Source of the DNA: Hymenobacter nivis
Lineage (GTDB): Bacteria; Bacteroidota; Bacteroidia; Cytophagales; Hymenobacteraceae
DNA: 64,000 nt
Reading direction: 5' to 3'
Assembly (NCBI RefSeq): GCF_006439025.1
Contig: NZ_RCYZ01000015.1
Span: forward strand, 1-64,000
Shown: piece by piece, positions 1 through 9,360 of the stretch
Layout: every line of letters starts with the position of its first letter
How positions within the stretch are numbered: the first letter of the stretch is position 1
The notes under the pieces: model-generated
What the model saw: only the letters and a program-made list of their open reading frames with translations
Database searches by the model: none
What the model was told of the DNA's origin: nothing
Position numbers and translations under genes: made by a program

Positions 1-673
<673 letters not shown>

Positions 674-1013
674 AGAGGTAGTTTATGGAAGGGATCGAAA
701 TTAAGTTTTCGATAACAAGGTGCATTTCTATGAGGGCAAAGATATGGTTTGAATTAAATTTCCCAACGGAACCCTACAAAAAGAGGGTGTTTTTTGAAAA
801 AAACAGCTGTTTTTAACCGGCGGAGCGAAAACAAAACGAATTGCAAACGTTTTGCATCGCACGCAACCGTTTTCACTCGCGGCGAACGGTATCCGCAGAC
901 GCCCGGTGCCAAGCTCTGACCGAACCCAAATTGATGCACTCACGCCGTCGCTACGCCGCTCGGGGCCCCAACTGGCGCGCACGTGCTGGCTAGGGCCCCG
1001 GCGGCCCGGGCCG

Positions 1014-1021
1014 TATCTTTG
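1014..1021 (+). promoter_or_regulatory. -7 promoter element of mtaB
   Basis: TATCTTTG matches the Bacteroidota -7 consensus TAnnTTTG exactly. It lies only 6 nt before the ATG at 1028, so the transcript would start at or next to the start codon (leaderless). No clear TTG -33 box is visible upstream. Confidence 0.6.
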
Positions 1022-1027
1022 CCGGCT

Positions 1028-2362
1028 ATGGCAACTTCCCAATCCGTCGCCTTTTATACGCTGGGCTGTAAGCTCAACTTCTCCGAAACGTCGGCCATCG
1101 GCCGGCAGTTTGAGGACAAGGGCTTCCAGCCGGTGGCTTTCGAAGCCGGCGCCGACTACTACGTTATTAATACGTGCTCCGTCACGGACCACGCCGACCG
1201 CAAGTGCCGCAAAGTGGTGCAGCAGGCCCTCAAGCACAACCCCGCGGCCTTCGTGGCCATTGTGGGCTGCTACGCCCAGCTCAAGCCCGAGGAGATTTCC
1301 AACATTCCCGGCGTGGCTGCGGTGCTTGGCGCGGCCGAGAAGTTCCAGCTCGCCGACACCATTGCCGGCCTGCCGCGCCCGGCGGCGGGGGCCCCCGGCC
1401 ACGTGCGGGCCTCCCCCATCTCGGCGGCCACGGAGTTTCACCCAGCGCACTCCTTTGGCGACCGCACCCGCACGTTTTTAAAGGTGCAGGACGGCTGCGA
1501 TTACTCGTGCTCGTTTTGCACCATTCCGCTGGCGCGGGGCGGCAGCCGCTCGGGCAGCATCGCCAGCGTAGTGGCGCGGGTGGAAGAGTTGGCGGCCCAG
1601 GGCGTACCCGAAATCGTGCTCACCGGCGTGAACTTGGGCGACTTCGGCATTCAGGGCCCCGGGCGCGAGCGGCGCGAGGACTTCACCCAGCTGGTGGGGG
1701 CCCTGGATAAAGTAGCGGGCATTCGCCGCTTCCGCATCAGCAGCTGCGAGCCTAATTTGCTGACGGACGAGATTTTAACGACGGTGGCGGCCTCGCGGCG
1801 CTTCATGCCGCACTTCCACATTCCGCTGCAAAGCGGGTCCGACAAGATTCTGGGCCTGATGCGCCGCCGCTACCGCCGCGACCTCTATGCCCAGCGCGTG
1901 GCCCGCATCAAGGAACTGATGCCGCACGCCTGCATCGGCGTAGACGTGATTGTGGGCTTCCCAGGCGAGACGGACGCCGATTTCCTGGACACGTACCAAT
2001 TCCTCAACGAGCTGCCCATCAGCTACCTGCACGTGTTCCCGTACTCGGAGCGGCCCGATACGCTGGCCCCTACCCTGCCTGGCCGCGTGCAGGATAGAGT
2101 GCGCCATGAGCGCACCACCCAGCTCCGCAGCCTCTCGGAAAAGAAAAAGCGCGCCTTCTACGAAGAACACGTAGGCCAGGAAACTGAAGTTCTCTTCGAG
2201 GACGACGTAACCAACGGCCGCATGGAAGGCTTTACGCCCAATTACATCCGCGTGGTGGCCAAGTACGATCCGCTGCTGGTAGGTGACACCCGCACCCTGC
2301 GCCTGGGGGCCCTAAATGCCCAGGGACTGATGGAAGCAGAGGAAGTGGGGATTTTGGCGTAG
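1028..2362 (+). CDS. mtaB: tRNA t6A37 methylthiotransferase MtaB
   Basis: 444-residue radical-SAM methylthiotransferase that adds a methylthio group to t6A37 of tRNAs reading ANN codons. The N-terminal UPF0004 domain (VAFYTLGCKLNFSE, then INTCSVTDHADRKCR and IVGCYAQ) supplies three cluster-binding cysteines. The radical-SAM motif DGCDYSCSFCTIPLARG (CxxxCxxC) follows near residue 160, and a TRAM-like domain ends the protein. The frame is open 45 nt further upstream, but ATG 1028 directly follows the -7 element and begins the conserved sequence. MtaB is preferred over MiaB/RimO because of the TLGCKLN start and the length. Confidence 0.92.
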   Translation: MATSQSVAFYTLGCKLNFSETSAIGRQFEDKGFQPVAFEAGADYYVINTCSVTDHADRKCRKVVQQALKHNPAAFVAIVGCYAQLKPEEISNIPGVAAVLGAAEKFQLADTIAGLPRPAAGAPGHVRASPISAATEFHPAHSFGDRTRTFLKVQDGCDYSCSFCTIPLARGGSRSGSIASVVARVEELAAQGVPEIVLTGVNLGDFGIQGPGRERREDFTQLVGALDKVAGIRRFRISSCEPNLLTDEILTTVAASRRFMPHFHIPLQSGSDKILGLMRRRYRRDLYAQRVARIKELMPHACIGVDVIVGFPGETDADFLDTYQFLNELPISYLHVFPYSERPDTLAPTLPGRVQDRVRHERTTQLRSLSEKKKRAFYEEHVGQETEVLFEDDVTNGRMEGFTPNYIRVVAKYDPLLVGDTRTLRLGALNAQGLMEAEEVGILA

Positions 2363-2386
2363 ACTACGCCAGCCACCATTAACGCG

Positions 2387-2432
2387 AAACAACAAAAACG
2401 GCCCGCTGTAAAGCGGGCCGTTTTTGTTGTTT
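2387..2432. terminator. Bidirectional terminator between mtaB and gldG
   Basis: A 21-bp perfect inverted repeat (arms 2387-2407 and 2412-2432) with loop GTAA. The GC-rich inner stem is flanked by A-run and T-run arms, so it works on both strands between convergent genes. Confidence 0.9.
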
Positions 2433-2444
2433 TTCTATGAAGCA

Positions 2445-4181
2445 TCACGACGCAAAGCTCGCATACCGCCGCTTGCGCCGCCAAGCACGCAGGGCCCCGA
2501 AGAGGCCCAGCAGCACTAATGGGGCCCCCAGGTTGAGGATTTGCCAGCGGCGGCGCTCCTCGGCGAGGCGCACTTTGTCGAGGGGGCGGAGGGTGATTTG
2601 CTTGCCGCGCACGGCAATGAGGCCGGTGTCATCGAGCAGGTAATCGGTGGCGTTGAGGACCAGCTCGCGGTTGGCGAATTCGGTGTTGGCGAGGCGGTCG
2701 AAGCCCAGGCGCAGGGGGCGGCCAGTTTTCTTGTCGATTTCGCTGTGGATGAAGTCGCCGTCGGCGATAACTAGGATTTTACTGGGCTTTTCCTGGGCGT
2801 TTTTTTCGGGCTGGTACTGCATGGTGCCGGGCCGGGCGCGGTTGGCAAACAGCGACTTAAACTGGCCTTCAAGCAGGTAGCCCACCGGTTGAAAGCCGTT
2901 TTGGTAAAGCTTGGGGTTGGGCTCGAGGCGGGCGTCGTTGAAGTTGATGGGCACCGGGGCGGGCAGCACGCGGGTGTAGCGCGAGGTGGTCATGAGGGCC
3001 GTTTTGCGCACGCCCACCGCCTTCACGGTATCCAGGTTGCCAGCAAACTTGAGGTACACCGCGTCGAGGTTGCGGGTGATGGGGTGGGCGCTGAACTTGT
3101 TGACCAGCGGGTAGAGCTGCCAAGGCATGGGCTCTATCTTGGGCCGGTTGCCCTCCACGCCCGTCACCAGCGGAATCTGGCCCGAGTTGAGGTCGAGCAC
3201 CAAGTTTTGGTTCAGGCGCAGGCCGTACTTGAAGAAGAGGTCGTCGAGGTTCAGGTTGTAGGGCGTGGCCAGGGCGGCGCCGTTGCGGCTCACGCTGTCG
3301 AGGTCCACGCGCAGGGCATCGACGAAGAACAGCGCCCGCCCGCCCTGGGTGATGAACTGGTCGAGCTTGAACTTCTCCTCCTCCGAGTACGGCGACTTGG
3401 GCTGGGCCACCACAATGGCGTCGAGGGATCGGAGGTCGGGCACCTGGCCCAGGTTCACGCGGTACACGTCGTACTGCTGCTGCCAGGCCCCTAAAATGTC
3501 GCCGGCTTCGGCGTTGCTCAGCTCGCCGTGGCCTTGCACCACGCCGATGCGCTTGCGGCGGCCGGGCACTAGGTTGCGCACGGTGCTGGCCAGCTCATAC
3601 TCCAAGCCCTCAATGCTTTGGTTGAGGCGCACGTCGGGCGAGGCGGTTTGGCTGCCGCGCAGCAGCAGCACGTTTTTCTCCTTGCCGCCCACGCTCACCA
3701 CCGCCCAGGGAAAGATGATTTTCTCGACCCGCTTGCCGTTTTCGGTGGCCCCCAGGTTGGTGGGGCTCAGGCCCTTTTTAAAGAGCGTTTGGTAGAACTT
3801 GTTGCGGTTGGCCTCGGTGCTGGCCGCGCTAGGGTCGATGAAAATGTAGTTCAGATTGGCCCCGCCGTACACCTTAAACTCGTTCAGAGTTTCGCGCACG
3901 CCTTGCTCCAGGCGGCGGAAAGCGGGCGGAAAGTCGCCGGTGAGGTACACGGTGATGGTGACCGGCTCCTTCAAATCAGAGAGCAGCTTTTTGGTGGCCG
4001 GGGCCATCGTGTAACGCTTTTCCTCCGTCAGGTCGAGGCGGAAAAACAGGCGCTGGCCGAGGAAATTCAGCAACAATAGGGCCCCCAGCACGGCGGCAAA
4101 ACGCAGCAAATCGGCCCGCTTGCGCGAGGGCACGGCGGGGGCCCCGGGGGCCGGCAGGTTATCGTTAATCGTCGTTTCCAT
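2445..4181 (-). CDS. gldG: Gliding-motility ABC transporter auxiliary protein GldG
   Basis: 578 residues. An N-terminal membrane segment (about 28-46, LLRFAAVLGALLLLNFLGQR) is followed by the family sequence FRLDLTEEKRYTMAPATKKLL, a large extracytoplasmic ABC_transp_aux-type domain, and a C-terminal membrane anchor (LGAPLVLLGLFGALRAW) with a basic tail. In Flavobacterium johnsoniae GldG works with GldA and GldF in an ABC transporter needed for gliding. Its ATG abuts the gldF stop codon, so the two are co-transcribed. Gliding in this organism is inferred from homology only. Confidence 0.92.
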   Translation of the reverse strand: METTINDNLPAPGAPAVPSRKRADLLRFAAVLGALLLLNFLGQRLFFRLDLTEEKRYTMAPATKKLLSDLKEPVTITVYLTGDFPPAFRRLEQGVRETLNEFKVYGGANLNYIFIDPSAASTEANRNKFYQTLFKKGLSPTNLGATENGKRVEKIIFPWAVVSVGGKEKNVLLLRGSQTASPDVRLNQSIEGLEYELASTVRNLVPGRRKRIGVVQGHGELSNAEAGDILGAWQQQYDVYRVNLGQVPDLRSLDAIVVAQPKSPYSEEEKFKLDQFITQGGRALFFVDALRVDLDSVSRNGAALATPYNLNLDDLFFKYGLRLNQNLVLDLNSGQIPLVTGVEGNRPKIEPMPWQLYPLVNKFSAHPITRNLDAVYLKFAGNLDTVKAVGVRKTALMTTSRYTRVLPAPVPINFNDARLEPNPKLYQNGFQPVGYLLEGQFKSLFANRARPGTMQYQPEKNAQEKPSKILVIADGDFIHSEIDKKTGRPLRLGFDRLANTEFANRELVLNATDYLLDDTGLIAVRGKQITLRPLDKVRLAEERRRWQILNLGAPLVLLGLFGALRAWRRKRRYASFAS

Positions 4182-4907
4182 TTACCAGTTGCGGCTGCGC
4201 AAAACCAACCGCGTGGCTTGCAGCATTACGGCCGCCACACTTACAAAATACAACACGTCGCGCGAATCCACCAGGCCCTTGCTCAGGTCGCGGTAGTGGG
4301 CCGCAATGCCGAGCTGGCTCACGTAGTAGGCCGCGCTGCCGTCGAGCACTGAGGCCAGCGAATCGAAGCCTGAGTACAGCAAAAAGCACCCCACCACGGC
4401 CACCAGGAAGGCAATGATCTGGTCACGGGTGAGCGCCGAGGCCAAAATGCCCACCGCTGCAAACACGGCGGCCAGCAGCCCCAGCCCCAGGTACGAGCCC
4501 ACGGTGGCCGCCGAATCGATGTTGCCGGGAGGGCTGCCCAGCCGGTATACCGAGAAGTAGTAGAGCAGCGTGGGCACCAGCGCCAGCAGCGCCAGCAGCA
4601 AGCAGGCCAAGTACTTACCGCCGATAATCTGGCCGTCGGTGAGCGGGCGCGTGAGCAGCAGCTCGATGGTACCGGCCTTCTTCTCCTCCGCAAACGTGCG
4701 CATGGTGATGGCCGGGATCAGGAACAGGAACAGCCAGGGGGCCAGCGAAAACAACGTCTGCAAATCGGCAAACCCGTAGTCGAGGATGCTGCTGTCGGGG
4801 AACACCCAGACGAACAGGCCCGTGGCCACCAGAAACACCCCCAGCACCACGTAAGCGACGGCGGAGTTTAGGAAGGCGTTGAATTCTTTGTTGAGGATGG
4901 TAAGCAT
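4182..4907 (-). CDS. gldF: Gliding-motility ABC transporter permease GldF
   Basis: 241-residue ABC-2-type permease. It starts MLTILNKEFNAFLNSAVAYVVL and has six hydrophobic segments with the family loop MRTFAEEKKAGTIELLLTRPLTDGQIIGGKYLA around residues 70-100. An alternative ATG lies 9 nt upstream (4916); 4907 is chosen because homologues begin at the MLTIL-type start. It sits between gldA and gldG, 0 nt before gldG, and forms the membrane part of the GldAFG transporter. Confidence 0.92.
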   Translation of the reverse strand: MLTILNKEFNAFLNSAVAYVVLGVFLVATGLFVWVFPDSSILDYGFADLQTLFSLAPWLFLFLIPAITMRTFAEEKKAGTIELLLTRPLTDGQIIGGKYLACLLLALLALVPTLLYYFSVYRLGSPPGNIDSAATVGSYLGLGLLAAVFAAVGILASALTRDQIIAFLVAVVGCFLLYSGFDSLASVLDGSAAYYVSQLGIAAHYRDLSKGLVDSRDVLYFVSVAAVMLQATRLVLRSRNW

Positions 4908-4925
4908 AGGGGGCATTAAGCCAAC

Positions 4926-4962
4926 GAACGGTTATGCTTCGCTGCGCGCTGCATGACCGTTC
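4926..4962. repeat. Small hairpin repeat, TTCGCTGCGC family
   Basis: In the gldA-gldF spacer. Arms GAACGGTTATGC and GCATGACCGTTC enclose TTCGCTGCGCGCT. The core ATGCTTCGCTGCGC(G/T)CTGCATGAC recurs at 15541-15565, and a related core occurs at 56105-56118. It has no T-run, so it is a REP-like element rather than a terminator. Confidence 0.6.
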
Positions 4963-4981
4963 AATTTATCGTTCTATAATT

Positions 4982-5890
4982 CTACTTCGTCAACTCCCCA
5001 AACACTGCTTCCAGCGACTGCTGCTCTTGGCGCAGGCCGAGCAGCACCCAGCCTTCCTGAGCGGCGAGGCGCGAGATGGCGCCGCGCAAATCGGTGCCGG
5101 GGGCGCTGCGTAGACTGACGAGGCCGCCGGGGCCCGCCTCCACGCCGCGCACGCCGGGCAGCTGGGATAGGCGGTCCGTGTCCACGGGGCCCTCGAACTC
5201 GGCGCGAACCACGGTTTCGCCGGCGGCGCGGGCGGCCAGCTCGGCCACGGGGCTGTCGGCCACCAGCTTGCCGCGGCTGATGATGATGACGCGCGAGCAC
5301 AGCGCCGTGACCTCGGGCAGGATGTGGGTGCTGAAAATCACCGTTTTGTCGTGGCTCACTTCCCGGATCAGCTCCCGGATTTCCTGGATCTGGTTGGGGT
5401 CGAGGCCCGTGGTGGGCTCATCAAGGATGAGCACGCTGGGGTCGTGCAACAGCGCTTGGGCGAGGCCCACGCGCTGGCGGTAACCCTTGCTCAGGGCCCC
5501 AATTTGCTTGTTTTGCTCGCGGCCCAGGCCCACGCGGCGCACCAGCTCGGCCACGCGGTTGCGCAGGCCGGGGCCCCGCAGGCCGTGCACCGCCCCGATG
5601 AATTCGAGGTACTCGTGCACGTACATGTCGAGGTAGAGCGGGTTGTGCTCGGGCAGGTAGCCCACCTCGCGGCGCACGGCCAAGCTCTCGGTTTGCACGT
5701 CGTGGCCGGCCACGCGCACGGTGCCGGCGCTGGGCGGCAGGTAGCCGGTGGCAATCTTCATGGTCGTGCTTTTACCGGCGCCGTTGGGCCCCAGGAAGCC
5801 CACGATTTCGCCCTTGCCCGCCGTGAAGCTGATGTCGTCCACGGCGTGCTGGGTGCCGTAGATTTTGCTCAGGTGTTCGATTTCTACCAT
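4982..5890 (-). CDS. gldA: Gliding-motility ABC transporter ATPase GldA
   Basis: 302-residue ABC ATPase. Walker A GPNGAGKST near residue 37, Q/E-loop region VGYLPEHNPLY, signature LSKGYRQR, Walker B VLILDEPTTGLDP and H-loop FSTHILPEV are all intact. After the ATPase core comes a C-terminal domain of about 90 residues typical of GldA and related ABC-2 ATPases. It powers GldF/GldG. First gene of the gldA-gldF-gldG block, separated from gldF by a 74-bp spacer that holds a hairpin repeat. Confidence 0.9.
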   Translation of the reverse strand: MVEIEHLSKIYGTQHAVDDISFTAGKGEIVGFLGPNGAGKSTTMKIATGYLPPSAGTVRVAGHDVQTESLAVRREVGYLPEHNPLYLDMYVHEYLEFIGAVHGLRGPGLRNRVAELVRRVGLGREQNKQIGALSKGYRQRVGLAQALLHDPSVLILDEPTTGLDPNQIQEIRELIREVSHDKTVIFSTHILPEVTALCSRVIIISRGKLVADSPVAELAARAAGETVVRAEFEGPVDTDRLSQLPGVRGVEAGPGGLVSLRSAPGTDLRGAISRLAAQEGWVLLGLRQEQQSLEAVFGELTK

Positions 5891-5986
5891 GTTAGTTGTC
5901 AGTTGTTCGTTGTCAGTTGTTCGTTACCGTTTGTCAATTAACCAGATACCGCCCTGACAACTGACAACGAACAACTGACAACTAAC
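5891..5986. repeat. Inverted repeat of TGTCAGTTGTTCGT units
   Basis: Perfect 30-bp arms (5891-5920 and 5957-5986) around a 36-nt spacer. Each arm is built from tandem copies of GTTGTCAGTTGTTC. It fills the gap between SDR 1 and gldA and starts next to the gldA start codon. No coding capacity; probably an intergenic repeat element. Confidence 0.75.
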
Positions 5987-5993
5987 GCAGCGC

Positions 5994-6692
5994 CTACTTT
6001 TTCTTTACTTGCGCAGGCCGCAGCTGGATTTCCGATATCATGGTGGCTGCGGAGGCTTCCAGGGCGTGCACAATGGCGTCGGCCACGTCCTCAGGCTGCA
6101 TCTTGTGGGGGTTGGGCTGGGCCCCGGGCTGGCCGCCGTTGAAGTTGGTTTCAACCGAGCCGGGCATGAGGCAGGTCACGCGGATGCCGTCGGGCCGCAG
6201 CTCCTTGAACAGCGCCTCGGAGAAGCCGCGCAGCGCAAACTTGGTGGCGCAGTAGCCCGCCATGCCCTCGGTGCCCACCGTGCCGGCCAGCGAGGCCACG
6301 TTGACGATGTGGCCGGCCTGCTGCTTTTTCATCTGCGGCAGCACGGCGCGGGTGCAGAAAAACGGCCCATTTACGTTCGTCTCGAACATCAGCTGCCAGT
6401 CGGCGCTGTCGAAGCCATCTACGTCGCCCATCACGCCCACGCCGGCGTTGTTCACCAACACGTGGATTTCGGGCCCTAGCTCGCGCTGCGTGTTGGTGAA
6501 AGCCTCGGCCACTTCGTGCTCGTCGCGCACGTCGCAGGCAAAGAACTGGAACCGCTCGTGGTCCAGGCCCTCGGGTGCGGTGCGGCCCCAGCCGGCCACC
6601 AGGGCCCCTTTTTGCAGCAGCGCCTCGGCGGTGGCGCGGCCAATGCCCTTGGCGGGGCCCGTCACGATGGCGATTTTACCAGTTAAGTCCAT
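5994..6692 (-). CDS. SDR-family NAD(P)-dependent oxidoreductase
   Basis: 232-residue classical short-chain dehydrogenase. Cofactor motif TGPAKGIG (residues 11-18), NNAG near 82, and the catalytic Ser and YCATK (Tyr, Lys) around 135-155. GWGRT after the second strand lacks an obvious acidic residue that would fix NAD over NADP. The substrate is unknown. A second SDR follows upstream on the same strand after a 98-bp GC-rich spacer. Its own promoter may be TTACTTTG near 6750, about 60 nt before the start. Confidence 0.85.
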   Translation of the reverse strand: MDLTGKIAIVTGPAKGIGRATAEALLQKGALVAGWGRTAPEGLDHERFQFFACDVRDEHEVAEAFTNTQRELGPEIHVLVNNAGVGVMGDVDGFDSADWQLMFETNVNGPFFCTRAVLPQMKKQQAGHIVNVASLAGTVGTEGMAGYCATKFALRGFSEALFKELRPDGIRVTCLMPGSVETNFNGGQPGAQPNPHKMQPEDVADAIVHALEASAATMISEIQLRPAQVKKK

Positions 6693-6790
6693 GGGGTACT
6701 TCTAAAAATAATGCGGGGCCCCACCGCAACGCGGGCGGAACCGGGGTGCAAAGTAACGGCCCCGGGGGCCGGCGGCCCCCGGGGCCCCGG

Positions 6791-7513
6791 TTAAATGTCG
6801 CCCAGCTGGGGCCGAATCAGCAGCTCCTCCACCACGGCCTGGGGCGAGAGGCTAAAGGCCCCAAAGATGGCCTCGGCCACGTCGTCGGCCCGGATGAAGC
6901 GCTCGGCGGGCAGGTCTACCCCTTCCCAGCTGGCGGTGAGGGTGGCCCCGGGCAGCACGGCCGTCACCCGGATGCCCTGATCCTTAAGCTCTTCGCGGAG
7001 GTTGCGGGTGAAGCCGTAGAGCGCGTGCTTGGCAATGCCGTAGGAGCCGCCCGTGGGGTAGGCCGTGATGCTGGCCGTGGAGCAGAGCGTGAAAATGTGC
7101 CCGCTGCCCTGCCGCAGCAGCGTGGGCAGCAGCGCCCGCGTGAGGTCGTAGGCGCTGAGCAGGTTCACGGCCAGCAACTGGCGCAGCTGCGAGCCATCGG
7201 CGGGCTCGTCTTGCAGGCGGCCGGGCGCGAAGGCCCCGGCGTTGTGCACCACGGCGGCCAGGGCCCCCGGCTGGGCCAGCACAAATTCGGCAAAGCGGGC
7301 GCAGCCAGCCGGCTCGGCCAGGTCGGCGGGGAGGGTGTGCAGCACGGCCCCGGGCGCGTGGTGCGCCACGGTGGCGGCCAGCGCATCCAGCTCGTCGGCG
7401 GCGCGGGCGCAAGTGGCCACGGCGTAGCCGGCCCGGGCAAAGCGCAGCACCAGGGCCCGCCCGATGCCTTTGCTGCCGCCGGTGACGACGACTAAATTTT
7501 GGTTTGCTTCCAC
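6791..7513 (-). CDS. SDR-family oxidoreductase
   Basis: 240-residue short-chain dehydrogenase with TGGSKGIG (residues 11-18), HNAG in place of NNAG, and the catalytic Ser plus YGIAK. The sequence HIFTLCSTASITAYPTGGSY around residues 145-165 is typical of bacterial sepiapterin-reductase-like or 3-ketoacyl-reductase-like SDRs. The substrate cannot be read from sequence. Divergent from the mlaE gene. Similar in length and order to its SDR neighbour, but too different to be a recent duplicate. Confidence 0.83.
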   Translation of the reverse strand: MEANQNLVVVTGGSKGIGRALVLRFARAGYAVATCARAADELDALAATVAHHAPGAVLHTLPADLAEPAGCARFAEFVLAQPGALAAVVHNAGAFAPGRLQDEPADGSQLRQLLAVNLLSAYDLTRALLPTLLRQGSGHIFTLCSTASITAYPTGGSYGIAKHALYGFTRNLREELKDQGIRVTAVLPGATLTASWEGVDLPAERFIRADDVAEAIFGAFSLSPQAVVEELLIRPQLGDI

Positions 7514-7601
7514 TCGTTTTTTTCGTTTTTACGTAAGCTGCTCGGCGGCACTTCGCGCGCCCGGTTGTTATCCTTTACCTTACCGCTCCGCACCTGAATT
7601 T

Positions 7602-8333
7602 ATGTTTACAATTTTTGGCAAGTTTGTCCTTTTCCTGCAAAGTATGGTTACCCGCCGCGAGCGGCTGGCCGTGCTCTGGGCCCGCACCGTCGACGAAGCC
7701 ATGCTCATCGGCGTCGATTCGGTATTTATTGTCGCCATTGTATCGGCCTTCATCGGGGCCGTAACCTGCGTGCAGATTGCTTACAACCTCACCAATCCCA
7801 TCATTCCACAGTCCACCATCGGTTACATGGTGCGTGAGATGACCATCCTGGAGCTGGCCCCAACCATCACTTGCATCGTGCTGGCGGGCAAGGTGGGAAG
7901 CAGCATCGCCGGGGGCCTGGGCACCATGCGCATCACCGAGCAGATTTCGGCCCTGGAAGTGATGGGCATCAACTCCACTTCATACCTGGTGTTTCCGCGC
8001 ATTCTGGCGGCGGTGCTTATGTTTCCGCTGCTCGTTATTCTGGCTATGGTGCTCTCCATCTTGGGCGGTTACCTGGCGGGAACGCTCACCGGGGCAATGG
8101 CTCCGCAGGACTACATTGAGGGCATCCGCACCGATTTTGTGCCCTACAACATCCTGTTTGCACTGATTAAATCGGTGGTTTTCGCTTTCCTGGTGTCGGG
8201 CATCTCGGCCTTCAAAGGGTTCAATACCTCGGGTGGGGCCCTGGAAGTGGGCGCGGCCAGCACCGGCGCCGTTACTAATTCCATTATCGCTATCCTCATC
8301 GCCGACTTTGTGCTGGCGGCCGTCCTACTTTAA
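7602..8333 (+). CDS. mlaE: MlaE-family lipid ABC transporter permease
   Basis: 243-residue permease of the Mla/TGD type, which moves phospholipids between outer and inner membranes. Family sequence includes GREM-like MVREMTILELAPTITCIVLAGKVGSSIAGGLGTMRITEQISALEVMGINS, then hydrophobic segments and SGISAFKGFNTSGGALEVG. The frame is open 138 nt upstream, but that part overlaps the divergent SDR and does not look like MlaE; ATG 7602 begins the family sequence. The ATPase mlaF follows. No MlaD-type substrate-binding gene is present in this window. Confidence 0.88.
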   Translation: MFTIFGKFVLFLQSMVTRRERLAVLWARTVDEAMLIGVDSVFIVAIVSAFIGAVTCVQIAYNLTNPIIPQSTIGYMVREMTILELAPTITCIVLAGKVGSSIAGGLGTMRITEQISALEVMGINSTSYLVFPRILAAVLMFPLLVILAMVLSILGGYLAGTLTGAMAPQDYIEGIRTDFVPYNILFALIKSVVFAFLVSGISAFKGFNTSGGALEVGAASTGAVTNSIIAILIADFVLAAVLL

Positions 8334-8430
8334 GCTATTGGCTTTTAACTACCAATTGTCAGCTTTTACTCAGTAGAAGCTAGTAACTGGTAGCCAGAAG
8401 CTGATAGCTCGTAGCCAAAAGCTAATAGCT
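8333..8430. repeat. Imperfect hairpin repeat, AGCT..TAGCTTTT family
   Basis: Two 38-nt arms (8333-8370 and 8372-8409, roughly 70% complementary) plus a partial extra copy to 8430. It fills the mlaE-mlaF spacer and begins in the last base of the mlaE stop codon. The unit AGCTnnTAGCTTTT also occurs at 28425-28532. Confidence 0.6.
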
Positions 8431-8437
8431 AACTCTC

Positions 8438-9247
8438 ATGATTGAAGTATCCAACATTCAAAAATCATTCGACGGCAACGCCGTGCTCAAAGGCATCGAC
8501 TGCACTTTCGAAACGGGCAAGTGCAATTTGTTGCTCGGTGGCTCGGGCACCGGCAAAAGCGTGCTATTGCAGTGCATTGTGGGCCTGATGAAGCCCGACA
8601 TTGGCTCCATCACCTTTGACGGCACGGTGTATACCAACAACAAAGTGGCCATCCGCCAGGAAATCCGCCGCAAAATCGGGATGCTGTTTCAGGGCTCGGC
8701 ACTGTTCGACTCGATGACGGTGTCTGAAAATGTGGCCTTTCCGTTGCAAATGCTCACGCCCGAAATGTCGGCCGAGGAGCGCCGCGACCGGGTCGAGTTT
8801 TGCCTCAAGCGCGTGGGCCTTGAAAATGCGGGCGAAAAGATGCCGGCCGAAATTTCGGGCGGCATGAAGAAGCGTGTAGGCATTGCCCGCGCCATTGCCC
8901 CGCAGTGTACCTACTTGTTCTGCGACGAGCCCAACTCGGGCCTCGACCCGGCCACGAGCATCAAAATCGACAACCTGATCCACGAAATCACCCACGAGTA
9001 CGACATCACCACCGTCATTGTGACCCACGACATGAACTCGGTGATTGAAATCGGGGAGCACATTATTTTCCTGCACCAAGGCAAAAAGCTGTGGGACGGC
9101 ACCAAGGACGAAATCCTGAACGTGGAAGTACCTGAGCTGAAGGATTTTATCTTCAGCAGCAGCTTGGTGCGCGCCGCCAAGCGCGTGGACGACGAGGGCG
9201 GCCTCGCCGCCATTACCGACGAGCACCCCGAAGGAGCCAACATCTAA
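8438..9247 (+). CDS. mlaF: MlaF-type ABC transporter ATPase
   Basis: 269-residue ATPase partner of the upstream MlaE permease. Walker A GGSGTGKS (residues 35-42), Q-loop MLFQGSALFDSMTV (typical of MlaF), signature ISGGMKKRVGIARAI, Walker B YLFCDEPNSGLDP and H-loop VTHDMNSV. Separated from mlaE by about 100 bp holding a repeat hairpin, but the two are probably still one operon. A strong terminator follows. Confidence 0.9.
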   Translation: MIEVSNIQKSFDGNAVLKGIDCTFETGKCNLLLGGSGTGKSVLLQCIVGLMKPDIGSITFDGTVYTNNKVAIRQEIRRKIGMLFQGSALFDSMTVSENVAFPLQMLTPEMSAEERRDRVEFCLKRVGLENAGEKMPAEISGGMKKRVGIARAIAPQCTYLFCDEPNSGLDPATSIKIDNLIHEITHEYDITTVIVTHDMNSVIEIGEHIIFLHQGKKLWDGTKDEILNVEVPELKDFIFSSSLVRAAKRVDDEGGLAAITDEHPEGANI

Positions 9248-9295
9248 ATCACTGTTTAGCCGTGATCTGACTGATCTTTTTGCGCGTTGAAGGTC

Positions 9296-9345
9296 AGTAA
9301 AGCAAGAGCCCCGGTTGCATTCGCAACCGGGGCTCTTGCTTTACT
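9296..9345. terminator. Bidirectional terminator after mlaF
   Basis: Perfect 23-bp stem (9296-9318 and 9323-9345) with loop ATTC, between the convergent mlaF and YfiT-like genes. Confidence 0.9.
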
Positions 9346-9360
9346 GGCCATATTGGGGCC

